50,178 bases of DNA from Cycloclasticus sp. (GCA_012959695.1 DUCS01000001.1:1-50178); one strand, 5' to 3'; counted from the stretch's first letter, positions 24,137-35,049 are shown. Program-made: numbers and translations. Notes: a model not told the origin generated them from the sequence alone.

Positions 24137-25006
24137 TTATGAAGGCGGGTTGATAACTGAAGGTTTAATGGCAATAAAATAAAAGGCGGTTGATAAAATG
24201 ACCAACCAAACGAGACTAAGGTAACCAATAATTCCGTCGTATTGCCCGGTTAAAAAAGACCAGTCGGATAGGCTGTTGTTATCAGTAAGTTCTTTAGAAA
24301 TTTTGATAAGAAACACCCAGCTAGCATGTAAACCAATACAGTACGTTAGCGAGCGTGTTTTAAGTCGCACAAGAGCCAATAAAACACCAACAGAAAAGAG
24401 GGCGAAAAAGTCATCCGTTTGCATATTGGACAGTGCGGCAAAGGCATTTAGAATAACCTCGAAACCACTAAAGAAGTTTAGCGCGCTTTGATCTATGTGT
24501 TGGATAGGCTTGATGAAATGCAGTATGGCGTAAAAAAAACTGCTAAGTAGGACGGCAACTAAGCTGCTGTGCCAGAGGTTGGCGAGTTTAAAAAACAGGC
24601 CTCTGAATAACGTTTCTTCGATTAAGGCGACCATTAAACCAGCCAGTAAGGCTTTTAAGCATAATGAAACGGACAGCTCTGCTGTTGCTGAAAGAACCCT
24701 AACATCTAAAAATATCAGCAAATAAATCACGACACCGAGCACGAGCAAACCAAATATAAAACCGGTGCTGATTTGTTTAATAAACGAGTTAATGTTGGCA
24801 GTGTGGCCTAATGAATTTAATGATAAATCAAAAAAATTCAAGCAAGGGATTAAACCCAAAACAAGAAATAAAAGTGCAGAGCGAGTGACCCAGCGTTCAA
24901 ATTTAAAGTTGTCGTTGCCCACCATGTCGAACAAAGGAAAAGCAATAACGGCAGCCATTACAGATGCGATGCAGAAGTAAAGAATAAAAAAACCGAAAGC
25001 TTTCAT
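24137..25006 (-). CDS. CPBP family intramembrane metalloprotease
   Basis: 289 residues with about eight membrane helices. The CPBP (Abi) motifs are present: Glu130-Glu131-x3-Arg135 in IEETLFRGLFF, FYAILHF with a conserved His (about 167), and LHASW near 226. These form the glutamate/histidine active site of the Rce1/CPBP family. The function of bacterial members varies (prenyl-protein processing, bacteriocin immunity, stress). It ends close to the feo promoter but is transcribed separately, upstream on the same strand. Substrate unknown. Confidence 0.85.
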   Translation of the reverse strand: MKAFGFFILYFCIASVMAAVIAFPLFDMVGNDNFKFERWVTRSALLFLVLGLIPCLNFFDLSLNSLGHTANINSFIKQISTGFIFGLLVLGVVIYLLIFLDVRVLSATAELSVSLCLKALLAGLMVALIEETLFRGLFFKLANLWHSSLVAVLLSSFFYAILHFIKPIQHIDQSALNFFSGFEVILNAFAALSNMQTDDFFALFSVGVLLALVRLKTRSLTYCIGLHASWVFLIKISKELTDNNSLSDWSFLTGQYDGIIGYLSLVWLVILSTAFYFIAIKPSVINPPS

Positions 25007-25101
25007 AACTATATTTAATGTTTTGGGCAGTTTGTCTCGAAAAGAGGTGCAAAAGTGATAAAAGAGTAGGTATGATACCGCACATTGTTTCCAACCTATA
25101 T

Positions 25102-25187
<86 letters not shown>

Positions 25188-25234
25188 TCTATTTTTTGAA
25201 TAAAACCCTTAATAAACAACACTAGAGAATAATT

Positions 25235-26542
25235 ATGCAGGTTTCTGTTGAATCTAATTCTGATATTAAAAAAACACTAACAATTGTCGTGCCTCAAGAA
25301 GAGGTGGATACAGCGATTAATAAACGCTACGAAGACGCTAAACGCAATGCACGTATTGATGGTTTTAGACCGGGTAAAGTGCCGATGAGCGTGATCAAGA
25401 AAAAATTTGGCGCCAGTGTAAAAGCAGAAGCGTTGTCTGAATTAACGCAAAGCTTTTTCTATAAAGCTATTATGGAAGAAAAGCTAAATCCAGCGAGCGC
25501 ACCGGTTATTACACCGAATGATGAGAAGACAGATGGTTATGAGTTTTCAGCCAGCTTCGAAGTGTACCCAGAAATTAAAGTTAACCCTGTTGAAGAGTTA
25601 AAATTAAACAGCCCAGTGGTTGAAATTGCTGATTCTGACATAGACGATATGATTGAGAAATTAAAATCACAAAAGTTGACATGGAAAGAAGTTAAAACGA
25701 AAGCTAAAAAAGGTGAGCAAGTAACGATTAGCTTTGAGGGCAATGTTAACGGTAAGCCTGTTTCTGAAGATCCAATTAAAAACTTCCCTGTTGTTATCGG
25801 TTCGAAAAACATGATTCCTGGTTTTGAGGATGAGTTAAAAGGTGCTAAAGCGGGCGAAAAGCTAAGTTTTGAAGTGACTTTCCCTGAAGATTATCAGCAA
25901 GCTGATTTTGCTGGCCAAGTAGGTAAGTTTGAAGTAGAAGTTGAAAAGGTAGAAAAAAGTGAATTGCCTGATGTAAACGAAGAGTTCATTAAAGAATTTG
26001 GCGTTGAAAGTGGCGACATGGCTGATTTCAGAGAAGACCTAACTAAAAACATGACGGGCGAATTAAACCGTGCATTGGCAGCAAAGCGTAAGCAAATTGT
26101 GATGGATGCGATTGTTGAGAACAATGAAGTTTCTATTCCTGACGCGCTAGTTGATAATGAAATCAACCAAATGATTGCATCGCTAAATGAAAAAGCTGCG
26201 CAAGCGGGCCAACCGACTCAACCTGAGTTGCCAAAAGAATTATTCGAAGACCAAGCAAAAAAACGCGTTAAATTAGGTTTGCTGTTATCCGAAGTGATTA
26301 AACAAAACGACATTAAAGCGGATGAGGCTAAGGTACAAGAGCGAATCGAAGAGTTTGCTCAAACATACCAGTCACCAGAAGAAGTTGTTAATTGGTATAA
26401 CTCAAACCCTGCAGAACGTAGTAAAGTTGAAGGTGTCGTGCTGGAAGATCAACTGGTTGATTGGGTGCTTGAAAAAGCAAAAGTGACAGAAACGACATTA
26501 ACATTTGAAGAGTTAATGACGCCAGCTCAACCTGCTGGATAA
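25235..26542 (+). CDS. tig: Trigger factor
   Basis: A 435-residue ribosome-bound chaperone and prolyl isomerase. N-terminal ribosome-binding domain with the signature [17 protein letters not shown] (about 43-59), a central FKBP domain (about 155-245, [16 protein letters not shown] and [15 protein letters not shown]), and a helical C-terminal cradle. Same size as E. coli Tig (432). First gene of the tig-clpP-clpX cluster; its stop overlaps the clpP start by one base. Confidence 0.97.
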   Translation: MQVSVESNSDIKKTLTIVVPQEEVDTAINKRYEDAKRNARIDGFRPGKVPMSVIKKKFGASVKAEALSELTQSFFYKAIMEEKLNPASAPVITPNDEKTDGYEFSASFEVYPEIKVNPVEELKLNSPVVEIADSDIDDMIEKLKSQKLTWKEVKTKAKKGEQVTISFEGNVNGKPVSEDPIKNFPVVIGSKNMIPGFEDELKGAKAGEKLSFEVTFPEDYQQADFAGQVGKFEVEVEKVEKSELPDVNEEFIKEFGVESGDMADFREDLTKNMTGELNRALAAKRKQIVMDAIVENNEVSIPDALVDNEINQMIASLNEKAAQAGQPTQPELPKELFEDQAKKRVKLGLLLSEVIKQNDIKADEAKVQERIEEFAQTYQSPEEVVNWYNSNPAERSKVEGVVLEDQLVDWVLEKAKVTETTLTFEELMTPAQPAG

Positions 26543-27198
26543 TGGATGTAAAACACATGGGAATAAATATGGACAATACGGCTGAAGCACAAGCACTTGG
26601 GTTAGTTCCAATGGTGGTTGAACAGACTGCACGGGGCGAGCGTTCTTACGATATATATTCTCGACTACTTAAGGAACGGGTCATCTTTTTGGTCGGTCAA
26701 GTAGAAGATCAAATGGCTAACTTAATTGTTGCCCAGATGTTGTTTTTAGAATCAGAAAATCCAGATAAAGACATTCATTTGTACATTAATTCGCCGGGTG
26801 GTTCAGTAACGGCCGGTATGTCTATTTACGATACGATGCAGTTCATTAAGCCTGATGTCAGTACGATGTGTATTGGCCAAGCGGCTAGTATGGGTGCTTT
26901 GTTATTAACCGGCGGCGCTAAAGATAAGCGTTTCGCATTGCCACATTCAAGAATGATGATTCATCAGCCTTTAGGCGGCTTTCAAGGCCAAGCGTCAGAT
27001 ATTGATATACATGCAAAAGAAATCCTGCTCATTCGTGACCGGCTAAATACCATTATGGCAAAACATACGGGGCAATCTATTGACGTTATCAAAGGCGATA
27101 CAGACAGAGATAACTTTATGGGCAGTGAAAAAGCGGTTGAGTACGGTTTAATTGATAAGGTGCTTAGTAGTCGTAGCAGTGACGAATCTGATAAGTAA
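26542..27198 (+). CDS. clpP: ATP-dependent Clp protease proteolytic subunit
   Basis: 218 residues counted from ATG 26542. Catalytic triad Ser116 ([11 protein letters not shown]), His141 ([10 protein letters not shown]) and Asp190 (DTDRDNF) keep the canonical spacing. It forms the tetradecameric barrel used by ClpX/ClpA. The ATG overlaps the tig TAA (TAATG), which suggests coupling; internal ATGs at 26557 and 26569 are alternatives since ClpP N-termini are processed. clpX follows after 115 nt. Confidence 0.96.
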   Translation: MDVKHMGINMDNTAEAQALGLVPMVVEQTARGERSYDIYSRLLKERVIFLVGQVEDQMANLIVAQMLFLESENPDKDIHLYINSPGGSVTAGMSIYDTMQFIKPDVSTMCIGQAASMGALLLTGGAKDKRFALPHSRMMIHQPLGGFQGQASDIDIHAKEILLIRDRLNTIMAKHTGQSIDVIKGDTDRDNFMGSEKAVEYGLIDKVLSSRSSDESDK

Positions 27199-27211
27199 AC
27201 TATTGGTTATA

Positions 27212-27278
27212 GACAGATACGAAATCTCGACCATACTATAGTTAAATGCAATGAAAGATTGAGAGCATCGAATCTGTC
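27212..27278 (+). repeat. Inverted repeat in clpP-clpX spacer
   Basis: GACAGATACGA (27212-27222) and TCGAATCTGTC (27268-27278) are reverse complements with one mismatch, enclosing 45 nt. Possible mRNA structure or regulator site between clpP and clpX. It is not followed by a T-run, so it is not a usual terminator. Confidence 0.5.
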
Positions 27279-27313
27279 AGATATAGTAAGCAAGAAACGT
27301 TAAAGAGGTTTGT

Positions 27314-28588
27314 ATGAGTGATGACAAGAAAAGTGGCGACGACAGCAAAATTTTAATTTGCTCGTTTTGCGGTAAAAATCAGCACGAAGTAAGAAAGCTA
27401 ATTGCAGGGCCTTCCGTTTTTGTTTGTGATGAATGTGTTGAACTTTGTAATGACATCATCAAAGAAGAGTTAGAAGAAAGTGAAGTAGCGAGTACTGATG
27501 GTGATTTGCCAAAACCTTCTGAGATTAAAAAAGCGCTAGATAAGTACGTTATCGGCCAGCAACAAGCCAAAAAAATTCTTTCCGTAGCCGTTTATAATCA
27601 CTATAAACGCCTTAATGCTTCTAAGGGTGCCGATGACGTCGAGTTAGCCAAAAGCAATGTCTTGCTGATTGGACCTACAGGGTCTGGTAAAACATTATTG
27701 GCTGAAACCTTGGCCAGAATGTTAAATGTACCGTTCACGATTGCCGATGCAACAACGCTGACTGAAGCGGGCTATGTGGGTGAGGACGTCGAGAATATCA
27801 TTCAAAAAATTCTGCAAAAATGTGACTTTGATGTTGAAAAGGCAGAAAGTGGCATTGTTTACATTGATGAAATTGATAAGATTTCACGTAAATCTGATAA
27901 CCCTTCATTAACGCGTGATGTATCAGGGGAAGGCGTTCAACAAGCTTTGTTAAAGCTTATTGAAGGCACGGTCGCTTCTGTTCCTCCGCAAGGTGGAAGA
28001 AAACATCCGCAGCAAGAGTTCTTACAAGTGGACACGTCCAATATACTGTTTATTGTAGGTGGTGCGTTTTCTGGCTTAGAAAAAGTAATCAAAGATCGTT
28101 CGCAAGAAAATGCCGGCATTGGTTTTTCAGCCGACGTCATTGGGTCTGATGAAGAACCATTGATTGGTGAAGTATTACAAGACGTTGAACCTGAAGATTT
28201 GGTTAAATACGGCTTAATACCTGAATTTGTCGGCCGCTTACCGGTTGTCGCTACGCTAGAAGAGCTTGATGAAGAAGCGTTGATTGAAATATTAAGTGAA
28301 CCAAAAAATGCATTAACGAAACAATATAAAAGACTCTTTGAAATGGAAGGCGTTGAGTTAGAGTTCAGAGAAGATGCCTTGCGTGAAGTGGCTAAAAAAG
28401 CGATGGCACGGAAAACGGGTGCACGTGGGTTAAGAACGATTTTAGAACAAGTCTTATTGGATACGATGTATGACTTACCAACACTCGATAATGTATGTAA
28501 AGTTGTGATTGATGAAAAGGTTATCAGAGGCGAGTCAACGCCATTATTCATTTATGAAAATGAGAAGAAGTTAGTTTCATCTGAGTAA
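27314..28588 (+). CDS. clpX: ATP-dependent Clp protease ATP-binding subunit
   Basis: A 424-residue AAA+ unfoldase, same size as E. coli ClpX. N-terminal zinc domain with Cys16, Cys19, Cys38 and Cys41; Walker A GPTGSGKT at 120-127; Walker [10 protein letters not shown]; sensor/pore region PPQGGRKHP and the IGF-loop region (AGIGFSADV) that docks on ClpP. C-terminal domain with [14 protein letters not shown]. Unfolds tagged proteins and feeds them to ClpP. Terminator follows. Confidence 0.97.
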   Translation: MSDDKKSGDDSKILICSFCGKNQHEVRKLIAGPSVFVCDECVELCNDIIKEELEESEVASTDGDLPKPSEIKKALDKYVIGQQQAKKILSVAVYNHYKRLNASKGADDVELAKSNVLLIGPTGSGKTLLAETLARMLNVPFTIADATTLTEAGYVGEDVENIIQKILQKCDFDVEKAESGIVYIDEIDKISRKSDNPSLTRDVSGEGVQQALLKLIEGTVASVPPQGGRKHPQQEFLQVDTSNILFIVGGAFSGLEKVIKDRSQENAGIGFSADVIGSDEEPLIGEVLQDVEPEDLVKYGLIPEFVGRLPVVATLEELDEEALIEILSEPKNALTKQYKRLFEMEGVELEFREDALREVAKKAMARKTGARGLRTILEQVLLDTMYDLPTLDNVCKVVIDEKVIRGESTPLFIYENEKKLVSSE

Positions 28589-28593
28589 GGTAA

Positions 28594-28642
28594 CTCCAAA
28601 CACAAAAAAAGGCGCTTAAGGCGCCTTTTTTTGTGTTTGGAG
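28594..28642 (+). terminator. Strong terminator after clpX
   Basis: Arms 28594-28615 and 28621-28642 are perfect 22-bp reverse complements with a GGCGC core, a 5-nt loop and seven T in the 3' arm. It separates tig-clpPX from lon. Confidence 0.95.
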
Positions 28643-28643
28643 G

Positions 28644-28671
28644 GTTGAAAAATGATCTTCATGCCCTAATA
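28644..28671 (+). promoter_or_regulatory. Sigma32-like heat-shock promoter of lon
   Basis: GTTGAAA (28644-28650), a 13-bp spacer and CCCTAATA (28664-28671) resemble the heat-shock consensus CTTGAAA-N12-15-CCCCATNT. lon is a classic sigma32 gene in E. coli, which agrees with this placement 43 nt before its ATG. Confidence 0.6.
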
Positions 28672-28713
28672 TTAATAACTAACGAGGATTAATATTTTTA
28701 AGGCGATATTTCA

Positions 28714-31125
28714 ATGAGTGATAAACAAAATTTAAGCAATTTACCGGTTCTTCCATTAAGAGACGTCGTGGTTTACCCGCACATGGTCATCCCTCTTTTT
28801 GTTGGTCGTGATAGATCAATTCAAGCGATTGACTTGGCGATGGAAGAGAATAAAAAAATTGTTTTAATTGCGCAAAAAACCCCTGATCAAGACGACCCAA
28901 AAGAATCTGATTTATACGAAGTAGGCACCTTGGCGACTATTTTGCAATTGCTAAAGCTTCCAGATGGCACGGTTAAAGTTTTAGTAGAAGGTGAAAGAAG
29001 GGTCAGCATTGATAATATTCATGCGGATGATAAATTGTTTGCTGCTGATGTGACGCTACTTGAAGATGAATTGGACCTTGAAGAGTCTGAAATGGACGTG
29101 CTTATACGCACAGTAACGTCTGCGTTTGAAAATTACGTTAAATTAAATAAGAAAATTCCACCAGAGGTCTTGACCTCATTATCAGGTATTGAAGGCCCCG
29201 GTCGACTTGCCGATACGATGTCTGCACACATGGTACTGAAAGTCGAAGAAAAACAGAAAATATTAGAAACGCACAATCTTCGTGAACGTCTCGAACACCT
29301 TATGTTGTTAATGGAAGGCGAGGTCGATATTCTTGAGATGGAAAAACAAATCCGCACCCGTGTTAAACAGCAGATGGAAAAAAATCAACGCGAGTACTAT
29401 CTGAGTGAGCAGATGAAAGCCATTCAAAAAGAACTCGGTGAGATGGAAGATTCGCCAAACGAAACAGATGAGATTGAACAAAAGATTGCAAAAGCAGGCA
29501 TGTCAAAAGAGGCAAGAGAAAAGGCCGAATCTGAGCTCAGTAAATTAAAAATGATGTCGCCCATGTCGGCCGAAGCGAGTGTTATTCGGAATTACATTGA
29601 TTGCTTGCTCGGTGTGCCTTGGAAAAAACGCTCACGCATTAGGCATGATTTATCTGCGGCACAACGAGTGTTAGATACGGACCATTTTGGTTTAGAAAAA
29701 GTTAAGGAACGGATTTTAGAATATTTGGCTGTGCAACAACGTGTTAAAAATATGAAGGGCCCCATTCTTTGTTTAGTTGGGCCTCCAGGCGTTGGCAAGA
29801 CGTCCTTAGGACAGTCTATTGCCCGAGCGACTAACCGCAAGTTTGTTCGCATGTCCTTGGGTGGTGTACGCGATGAGGCCGAAATAAGAGGCCATAGACG
29901 GACATACATAGGTTCAATGCCTGGCAAGATTTTACAAAACCTCTCGAAGGTTGAAACACGTAATCCATTGTTTTTATTAGACGAAATTGACAAAATGGCA
30001 ATGGATTTCAGAGGCGATCCAGCTTCAGCATTGCTTGAGGTGTTAGATCCTGAACAAAACAATACCTTTAATGATCATTATCTAGAAGTTGATTTTGATT
30101 TATCTGAGGTGATGTTTGTTGCGACAGCAAACAGTATGAATATCCCCGGCCCATTGCTTGACCGTATGGAAGTTATTAACTTGGCGGGTTACACAGAAGA
30201 TGAAAAAATCAATATAACAGAAGATTATTTAATTTCTAAACAGCTGAAAAACAATGGTTTAAAAGAGTCTGAGTTGCATATAAGTCAATCGGCGATTAGA
30301 GACACGGTTCGTTATTACACGCGTGAAGCTGGCGTTAGGAATATTGATAGAGAAATGTCGAAAATTTGCCGTAAGGTGGTGCGCGATATTTTATTAAGCA
30401 AGCCGAAAAAAAGAATCAATGTAACGTCACGCAATTTAAATAAGTATTTAGGCGTCAGGCGTTTTGATTTTGGTAAAGCTGAAGAAACTAATCAGGTAGG
30501 CCAAGTGACGGGTCTTGCGTGGACGGAAGTTGGTGGTGAACTATTAACCATAGAGTCGGCTATTACCGAAGGTAAAGGTAAATTGACACTAACAGGTAAG
30601 TTAGGCGATGTTATGCAGGAATCCATTCAAGCGGCTTTAACGGTTGTTAGAAGCCGTGCAGCTACTTTAGGCATTCAATCTGATTTTTACCAAAAAAATG
30701 ATATCCATGTACACGTACCAGAAGGTGCTACGCCTAAAGATGGGCCAAGTGCTGGTGTTGGTATGTGTACGGCGCTAGTCTCATCGTTAACAGGTATTCC
30801 TGTGCTTGCAGATGTGGCTATGACAGGAGAAATCACACTGCGTGGAGAGGTGTTACCCATCGGTGGCTTAAAAGAGAAATTATTAGCAGCACTAAGGGGT
30901 GGAATTACCACGGTTATCATTCCGCATCAAAATGAAAAAGACCTAGTTGAGATGCCCGCGAATATAAAACAAAACCTAAAAATCATTCCTGTACGTTGGA
31001 TTGATGAAGTGTTGGCTGTCGCTCTTGAGAAAACACCAGTTCCTGTGAAGGCTGTTGAACAATCTTCAAAAGATGGCGCTAAGAAAACAAAATCTGGAAA
31101 AAGTAAAACAATAACAGCACATTAA
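28714..31125 (+). CDS. lon: Lon protease
   Basis: An 803-residue ATP-dependent AAA+ serine protease for misfolded and regulatory proteins. LON substrate-binding domain (about 10-200), Walker A GPPGVGKT at 356-363, Walker [10 protein letters not shown], and a protease domain with Ser679 in DGPSAGVGM and Lys722 in [10 protein letters not shown], the same numbering as E. coli Lon. The tail is Lys/Ser-rich. Own unit: terminator upstream, heat-shock-like promoter. Confidence 0.98.
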   Translation: MSDKQNLSNLPVLPLRDVVVYPHMVIPLFVGRDRSIQAIDLAMEENKKIVLIAQKTPDQDDPKESDLYEVGTLATILQLLKLPDGTVKVLVEGERRVSIDNIHADDKLFAADVTLLEDELDLEESEMDVLIRTVTSAFENYVKLNKKIPPEVLTSLSGIEGPGRLADTMSAHMVLKVEEKQKILETHNLRERLEHLMLLMEGEVDILEMEKQIRTRVKQQMEKNQREYYLSEQMKAIQKELGEMEDSPNETDEIEQKIAKAGMSKEAREKAESELSKLKMMSPMSAEASVIRNYIDCLLGVPWKKRSRIRHDLSAAQRVLDTDHFGLEKVKERILEYLAVQQRVKNMKGPILCLVGPPGVGKTSLGQSIARATNRKFVRMSLGGVRDEAEIRGHRRTYIGSMPGKILQNLSKVETRNPLFLLDEIDKMAMDFRGDPASALLEVLDPEQNNTFNDHYLEVDFDLSEVMFVATANSMNIPGPLLDRMEVINLAGYTEDEKINITEDYLISKQLKNNGLKESELHISQSAIRDTVRYYTREAGVRNIDREMSKICRKVVRDILLSKPKKRINVTSRNLNKYLGVRRFDFGKAEETNQVGQVTGLAWTEVGGELLTIESAITEGKGKLTLTGKLGDVMQESIQAALTVVRSRAATLGIQSDFYQKNDIHVHVPEGATPKDGPSAGVGMCTALVSSLTGIPVLADVAMTGEITLRGEVLPIGGLKEKLLAALRGGITTVIIPHQNEKDLVEMPANIKQNLKIIPVRWIDEVLAVALEKTPVPVKAVEQSSKDGAKKTKSGKSKTITAH

Positions 31126-31210
31126 ACACCTAATGTAGAAACAGGGTGAGAAGTGCTGATTTTTTTTTTGAATTTTTGTGTAGAAAAGTCACTTAAAAGT
31201 CCTATTCTGC

Positions 31211-31240
31211 TTGACATTTAGGGGTGTGAAAGGATATAAA
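31211..31240 (+). promoter_or_regulatory. hupB promoter
   Basis: Consensus TTGACA (31211-31216) with an 18-bp spacer to TATAAA (31235-31240). A small palindrome AGGATA-TAAAT-TATCCT (31231-31247) covers the -10. Confidence 0.7.
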
Positions 31241-31344
31241 TTATCCTGTTGTTTTAATAGCAAAACAGACATAACTGCTAGATGATTCAACAGCAAAAAA
31301 AATCAATTTTTATAAAATATAAATTATCCTATTGGGGGAACTTC

Positions 31345-31617
31345 ATGAATAAATCAGAACTTATTAACGCAATTGCAGAAGCATCAGGTCTTACTAAAGC
31401 AGATGCTGGTCGTGCATTAGATGCAACAATTTCATCAGTAACATCTGCACTTCAAGGTGGCGATTCAGTCTCACTTATTGGCTTCGGTACGTTTTCTGTA
31501 AAGGCGCGTTCTGCACGTGCTGGCCGTAATCCACAAACTGGCGAAACTATCCAAATTAAAGCCTCAAATATTCCTTCATTTAAAGCTGGAAAATCTTTAA
31601 AGGCTTCTGTAAACTAG
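31345..31617 (+). CDS. hupB: DNA-binding protein HU
   Basis: A 90-residue nucleoid protein: [20 protein letters not shown] start, [16 protein letters not shown], the DNA-arm [27 protein letters not shown]. It bends and compacts DNA as a dimer. ATG 31345 is chosen because a GGGGGA site lies just before and the protein then matches HU exactly; an upstream frame from 31282 would add 21 unlike residues. It lies between lon and ppiD as in E. coli. Confidence 0.97.
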   Translation: MNKSELINAIAEASGLTKADAGRALDATISSVTSALQGGDSVSLIGFGTFSVKARSARAGRNPQTGETIQIKASNIPSFKAGKSLKASVN

Positions 31618-31634
31618 CGCCTCTTTCTATCCAA

Positions 31635-31710
31635 GGGTGCTTAGCTCAGCTGGGAGAGCGTCGCCCTTACAAGGCGAATGTCGGGGGTTCGATCCCCTCA
31701 GCACCCACCA
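31635..31710 (+). tRNA. tRNA-Val(TAC)
   Basis: 76 nt; acceptor GGGTGCT/AGCACCC, anticodon loop CTTACAA (TAC) on a TCGCC/GGCGA stem, T-loop TTCGATC, encoded CCA. 17 nt after hupB. Confidence 0.97.
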
Positions 31711-31715
31711 ACTTA

Positions 31716-31792
31716 GGAGTGGTAGTTCAGTTGGTTAGAATACCGGCCTGTCACGCCGGGGGTCGCGGGTTCGAGTCCCGTCCACTCCGCCA
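31716..31792 (+). tRNA. tRNA-Asp(GTC)
   Basis: 77 nt; acceptor GGAGTGG/CCACTCC, anticodon loop CTGTCAC (GTC) on a CCGGC/GCCGG stem, T-loop TTCGAGT, encoded CCA. 5 nt after tRNA-Val, so one transcript. Confidence 0.97.
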
Positions 31793-31795
31793 AAC

Positions 31796-31831
31796 AACCC
31801 TAAGGCCGTTGAGGTCTTAGGGTTTTTTTTT
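31796..31831 (+). terminator. Terminator after tRNA-Val/tRNA-Asp
   Basis: AACCCTAAG pairs with CTTAGGGTT around a short loop, followed by nine T. Confidence 0.93.
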
Positions 31832-31855
31832 GAATTTTTTGATTAGGTTTTATTT

Positions 31856-33763
31856 ATGTTAGACAAATTAAGAACACACGTTAAAGGTTGGCTAGGAATA
31901 GTTATTCTTATAATGATTTCAATACCATTTGCATTATTTGGTTTGCAAAACTATAGCAGCGGGGGCTCGGAAACACCTGTTGCAGAGGTGGGTGATTATC
32001 AAATTTATCAAGCCGATGTTAATCAAGCCTATCAACAACGTATTGCTCAGTTAAAGGAGCAATACGCGGACCAATATTCGCCGGACTTGTTTAATGAAGA
32101 GGCAATCCGTCTTGAGTCGCTAAACCGTTTAGTACAGGACCAATTAGTGCTTCATACAGTGGAAAATGATGGTTACGTGGCTTCTGAGAAAGCTATTCTT
32201 GATGTGATTTCTACCATTGATGCATTTAAAAAAAATGGACAATTTGATAAAGAATCTTATATGCAGTTACTGCAAGCACGTGGCATGACGACTAATGGCT
32301 TTGTGCAACAAGTAAAGGTTGGCTTGCAACGTGATCAATTCATAAATGCAATTGTTAACACGACACTCGTTGATGATAGTGAAATAGTTGATTTTTATCG
32401 ACTCAATAATCAAACACGTGATATTCGTTATATTTCATTGTCAATAGCGTCAGTAATGAATGACTTAGAAGTGAATGAAGACGAAATAGTTAAAAGTTAC
32501 AACGAAAATGAACACCTTTATAAAAGCCAAGAGCAAGCCTCTATTGATTACGTTGAATTGAATTTGAGCGATTTAATGGCCGACGTTAATCCAACTGAAG
32601 ATGAATTGTTAGCCTTTTATGAAAGTGAAAAACAAAGTTTTACTGCATTAGGCCACCGTAGAGCGAGCCATATATTGTTAGAAGCCGCGGATGGAACGGC
32701 TGAAGCTGAGGCGGAAGTAAAGAGAAAGCTAGCAGAGGAAGTTTTAGTTAGAATTAAGAACGGTGAAGACTTTGCTAAATTGGCTGCTGATTTCTCTGAT
32801 GATATTGGCTCATCGAAGTCTGGTGGTGATTTAGGAATCATTACTGAAGGCATGATGGATTCTGTGTTTGAAAAGACATTATCAGCTCTAGAAGCGGGTG
32901 GTGTGAGTGAGGTTGTTCAGACGAGTTATGGGTTTCATATCATAAAACTTACAGAATTAGAGGCAGATACGATTCAAACATATGCTGTGGTTGCTGAAAA
33001 AGTTAAGGAATTACTTAAAAAAACAACAGCGAGTGAAATATTTTACCAATCAGCTGAAAGGTTTGCTGAATTAGGCTTCGAAAACCCAGATGGGCTTGAT
33101 GCGTTGGTTGAAGAGCTTGGTTTGTCTATTAAGCAGCAAGAGAACGTGTCTAAAAATACCGCTGAGGGTGTTGCGTCATCAGACAAAGTGCGACATGCTG
33201 TTTTTAGTGAAGATGTGTTGGCGGGTAATAATAGTGAAGCCATCGAGGTAGCCCCAGAACACCTAGTTATATTGCGTATAAAAGAACATAAACCGGAATC
33301 TGTTATGTCGTTAGACGATGTGCGTGGCGCAGTGGAGCTGGCGGTAAAATCTGATAAAGCAGGTCTTTTACTTAAACAAAAAATAGCTGAATTGATGGCT
33401 AAAATTAACTCAGGTGAGTCGATTAAGGCATTGTCTGAAGCGAGCGATGTAACATTAACTGATGTGGGGCCTGTGATGCGAAGCGAAAAATCAGTGCCTG
33501 ATGTTTTATTAAGGGACGCCTTTAGTATGTCACACCCTGTGGAGGGTGAGCCTTCATTCAAGGAAAGCGTTTTAAGTAATGGAGACGCGGTTATCATTGA
33601 ACTCAATAAAATAACCGATGGTGATGAAGCAGATATTACAGATGCTTCTCGTGAATCATTTAAAAAATTCTTGGCACGTTTAAAAGGTGAAGTAACCTTG
33701 GCAGCCTCTTTAGCGAATTTAAGTGTCGATGCGGATGTTAAATTCGCCAATAAACCCGAGTAA
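31856..33763 (+). CDS. ppiD: Periplasmic folding chaperone PpiD (SurA/parvulin type)
   Basis: A 635-residue inner-membrane-anchored periplasmic chaperone, near the E. coli size (623). N-terminal anchor (about 12-31, VKGWLGIVILIMISIPFALFG), SurA-like N-domain, a parvulin domain (about 269-365: RASHILLE, FAKLAADFSDDIGSSKSGGDLG, YGFHIIKL), and a long C-terminal region with a second helical part. It associates with SecYEG and helps outer-membrane protein folding. Position after HU and tRNAs follows the usual gammaproteobacterial order lon-hupB-ppiD. Confidence 0.95.
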   Translation: MLDKLRTHVKGWLGIVILIMISIPFALFGLQNYSSGGSETPVAEVGDYQIYQADVNQAYQQRIAQLKEQYADQYSPDLFNEEAIRLESLNRLVQDQLVLHTVENDGYVASEKAILDVISTIDAFKKNGQFDKESYMQLLQARGMTTNGFVQQVKVGLQRDQFINAIVNTTLVDDSEIVDFYRLNNQTRDIRYISLSIASVMNDLEVNEDEIVKSYNENEHLYKSQEQASIDYVELNLSDLMADVNPTEDELLAFYESEKQSFTALGHRRASHILLEAADGTAEAEAEVKRKLAEEVLVRIKNGEDFAKLAADFSDDIGSSKSGGDLGIITEGMMDSVFEKTLSALEAGGVSEVVQTSYGFHIIKLTELEADTIQTYAVVAEKVKELLKKTTASEIFYQSAERFAELGFENPDGLDALVEELGLSIKQQENVSKNTAEGVASSDKVRHAVFSEDVLAGNNSEAIEVAPEHLVILRIKEHKPESVMSLDDVRGAVELAVKSDKAGLLLKQKIAELMAKINSGESIKALSEASDVTLTDVGPVMRSEKSVPDVLLRDAFSMSHPVEGEPSFKESVLSNGDAVIIELNKITDGDEADITDASRESFKKFLARLKGEVTLAASLANLSVDADVKFANKPE

Positions 33764-33768
33764 AAAAC

Positions 33769-35028
33769 ATGAAATTACACTGGCAGATATTTATAGCAAT
33801 TGGCTTGGCTATTGTTGCCGGTATATTAACAGGTGAGACTGCAGGAATTGGTTCCTTTGTGTTTTACGATGTGTACGTTTTTCTTGGAACTCTGTTCCTT
33901 AATGCCTTGAAAATGCTGATTGTGCCGCTTATCTTTTCATCTATTATTTGCGGTATAGGAAATATGGGTGATTTAGGTGGACTTGGGCGACTAGGCAGTA
34001 AAACCATTACCTATTACTTGTCGACCAGCGTTGTGGCCATCTTAATTGGTTTACTGTTGGTAAATGTGGTTGAGCCCGGAACTATAGACGGCGAACCGGT
34101 TCGTGATAGGGTAGGTTTAACAGCGGATATCAGTGATATTGCTGCCAAAGTTGAAGGTAAAGGTGCGAGTGACTTAACGGGTATCTTTTTACGCATGGTA
34201 CCCACTAATATAGTTGAAGCGGCCGCTAATGGCCAAATGTTAGGGCTGATATTCTTCGGCCTATTGTTCGGTTACTTTTTAACTCAAATAGCGAAAGAGA
34301 ATAAAAAGGTGTTACTGACATTTTGGAACGCCGTGTTGCAAGTGATGATGAAAATGACCGATTGGGTGATGACGTTTGCGCCCATTGGTGTGTTCGGCTT
34401 AGTCGCTAAAGTCGTCGCCTCTACAGGTTTAGCCGCCTTTTTACCGTTAGCGTATTTTTTCTTCACCGTGGTGTTCGCGTTAGCCCTGCACATGTTTGTG
34501 GTGATGCCCATCGTATTGAAGTATTTAGGCCGCGTTAATCCCCTGCGTCATTACAAGGCAATGCTGCCGGCTATATTGACGTCCTTTTCAACCAGTTCAT
34601 CGTCTGCCACATTACCCATTACCCTTGAATGCGTTGAAAAAAATGCTGGCGTGTCGAATAGAACGAGTAGTTTTGTTTTGCCGCTGGGCGCCACCATTAA
34701 CATGGATGGTACGGCACTGTATGAATGTGTCGCCGCGATGTTTATTGCACAAGCATACGGTTTGGACTTAGGGTTTACGGAACAGTTTCTAATTGTTATT
34801 ACTGCGCTGGTAACGTCGATTGGTGTTGCGGGCATTCCAGCTGCAAGCTTAGTGGCGATCAGTATTATTTTGGCGACCATCGGTTTGCCGTTGGAAGGTA
34901 TTGGTTTAATTCTCGCGGTTGATCGTGTGCTTGATATGTGCAGAACCAGTGTGAACGTGTTCAGTGACTCTTGTGGCGCGGTTATCATTGCTCGAAGTGA
35001 AGGCGAGGATCAGATTTTACGCTCGTGA
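33769..35028 (+). CDS. Dicarboxylate/amino acid:cation symporter (DAACS)
   Basis: 419 residues, about eight membrane helices plus two re-entrant loops. Signatures: SSSSATLPITLECVE (serine-rich re-entrant loop HP1), GATINMDGTALYECVAAMFIAQ (helix 7 NMDGT cation site), VAGIPAASLVAIS (HP2) and DRVLDMCRTSVNVFSD (helix 8 Asp and Arg). Imports glutamate/aspartate or C4-dicarboxylates with Na+ or H+. MCRTSVNV with Arg in helix 8 suggests acidic substrates such as glutamate/aspartate. It starts 5 nt after ppiD and ends 21 nt before the ABC genes. Confidence 0.92.
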   Translation: MKLHWQIFIAIGLAIVAGILTGETAGIGSFVFYDVYVFLGTLFLNALKMLIVPLIFSSIICGIGNMGDLGGLGRLGSKTITYYLSTSVVAILIGLLLVNVVEPGTIDGEPVRDRVGLTADISDIAAKVEGKGASDLTGIFLRMVPTNIVEAAANGQMLGLIFFGLLFGYFLTQIAKENKKVLLTFWNAVLQVMMKMTDWVMTFAPIGVFGLVAKVVASTGLAAFLPLAYFFFTVVFALALHMFVVMPIVLKYLGRVNPLRHYKAMLPAILTSFSTSSSSATLPITLECVEKNAGVSNRTSSFVLPLGATINMDGTALYECVAAMFIAQAYGLDLGFTEQFLIVITALVTSIGVAGIPAASLVAISIILATIGLPLEGIGLILAVDRVLDMCRTSVNVFSDSCGAVIIARSEGEDQILRS

Positions 35029-35049
35029 TAATGCTTATCATTTAACTCG

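Noticed and set aside
27937-28551. 204-residue minus-strand frame inside clpX
   Set aside because: Serine-rich antisense of a highly conserved gene; a codon-bias artefact.
33043-33750. Long (235-residue) minus-strand reading frame inside ppiD
   Set aside because: It is a Ser/Ala-rich shadow of the ppiD coding frame, with no ribosome site or recognisable domain.
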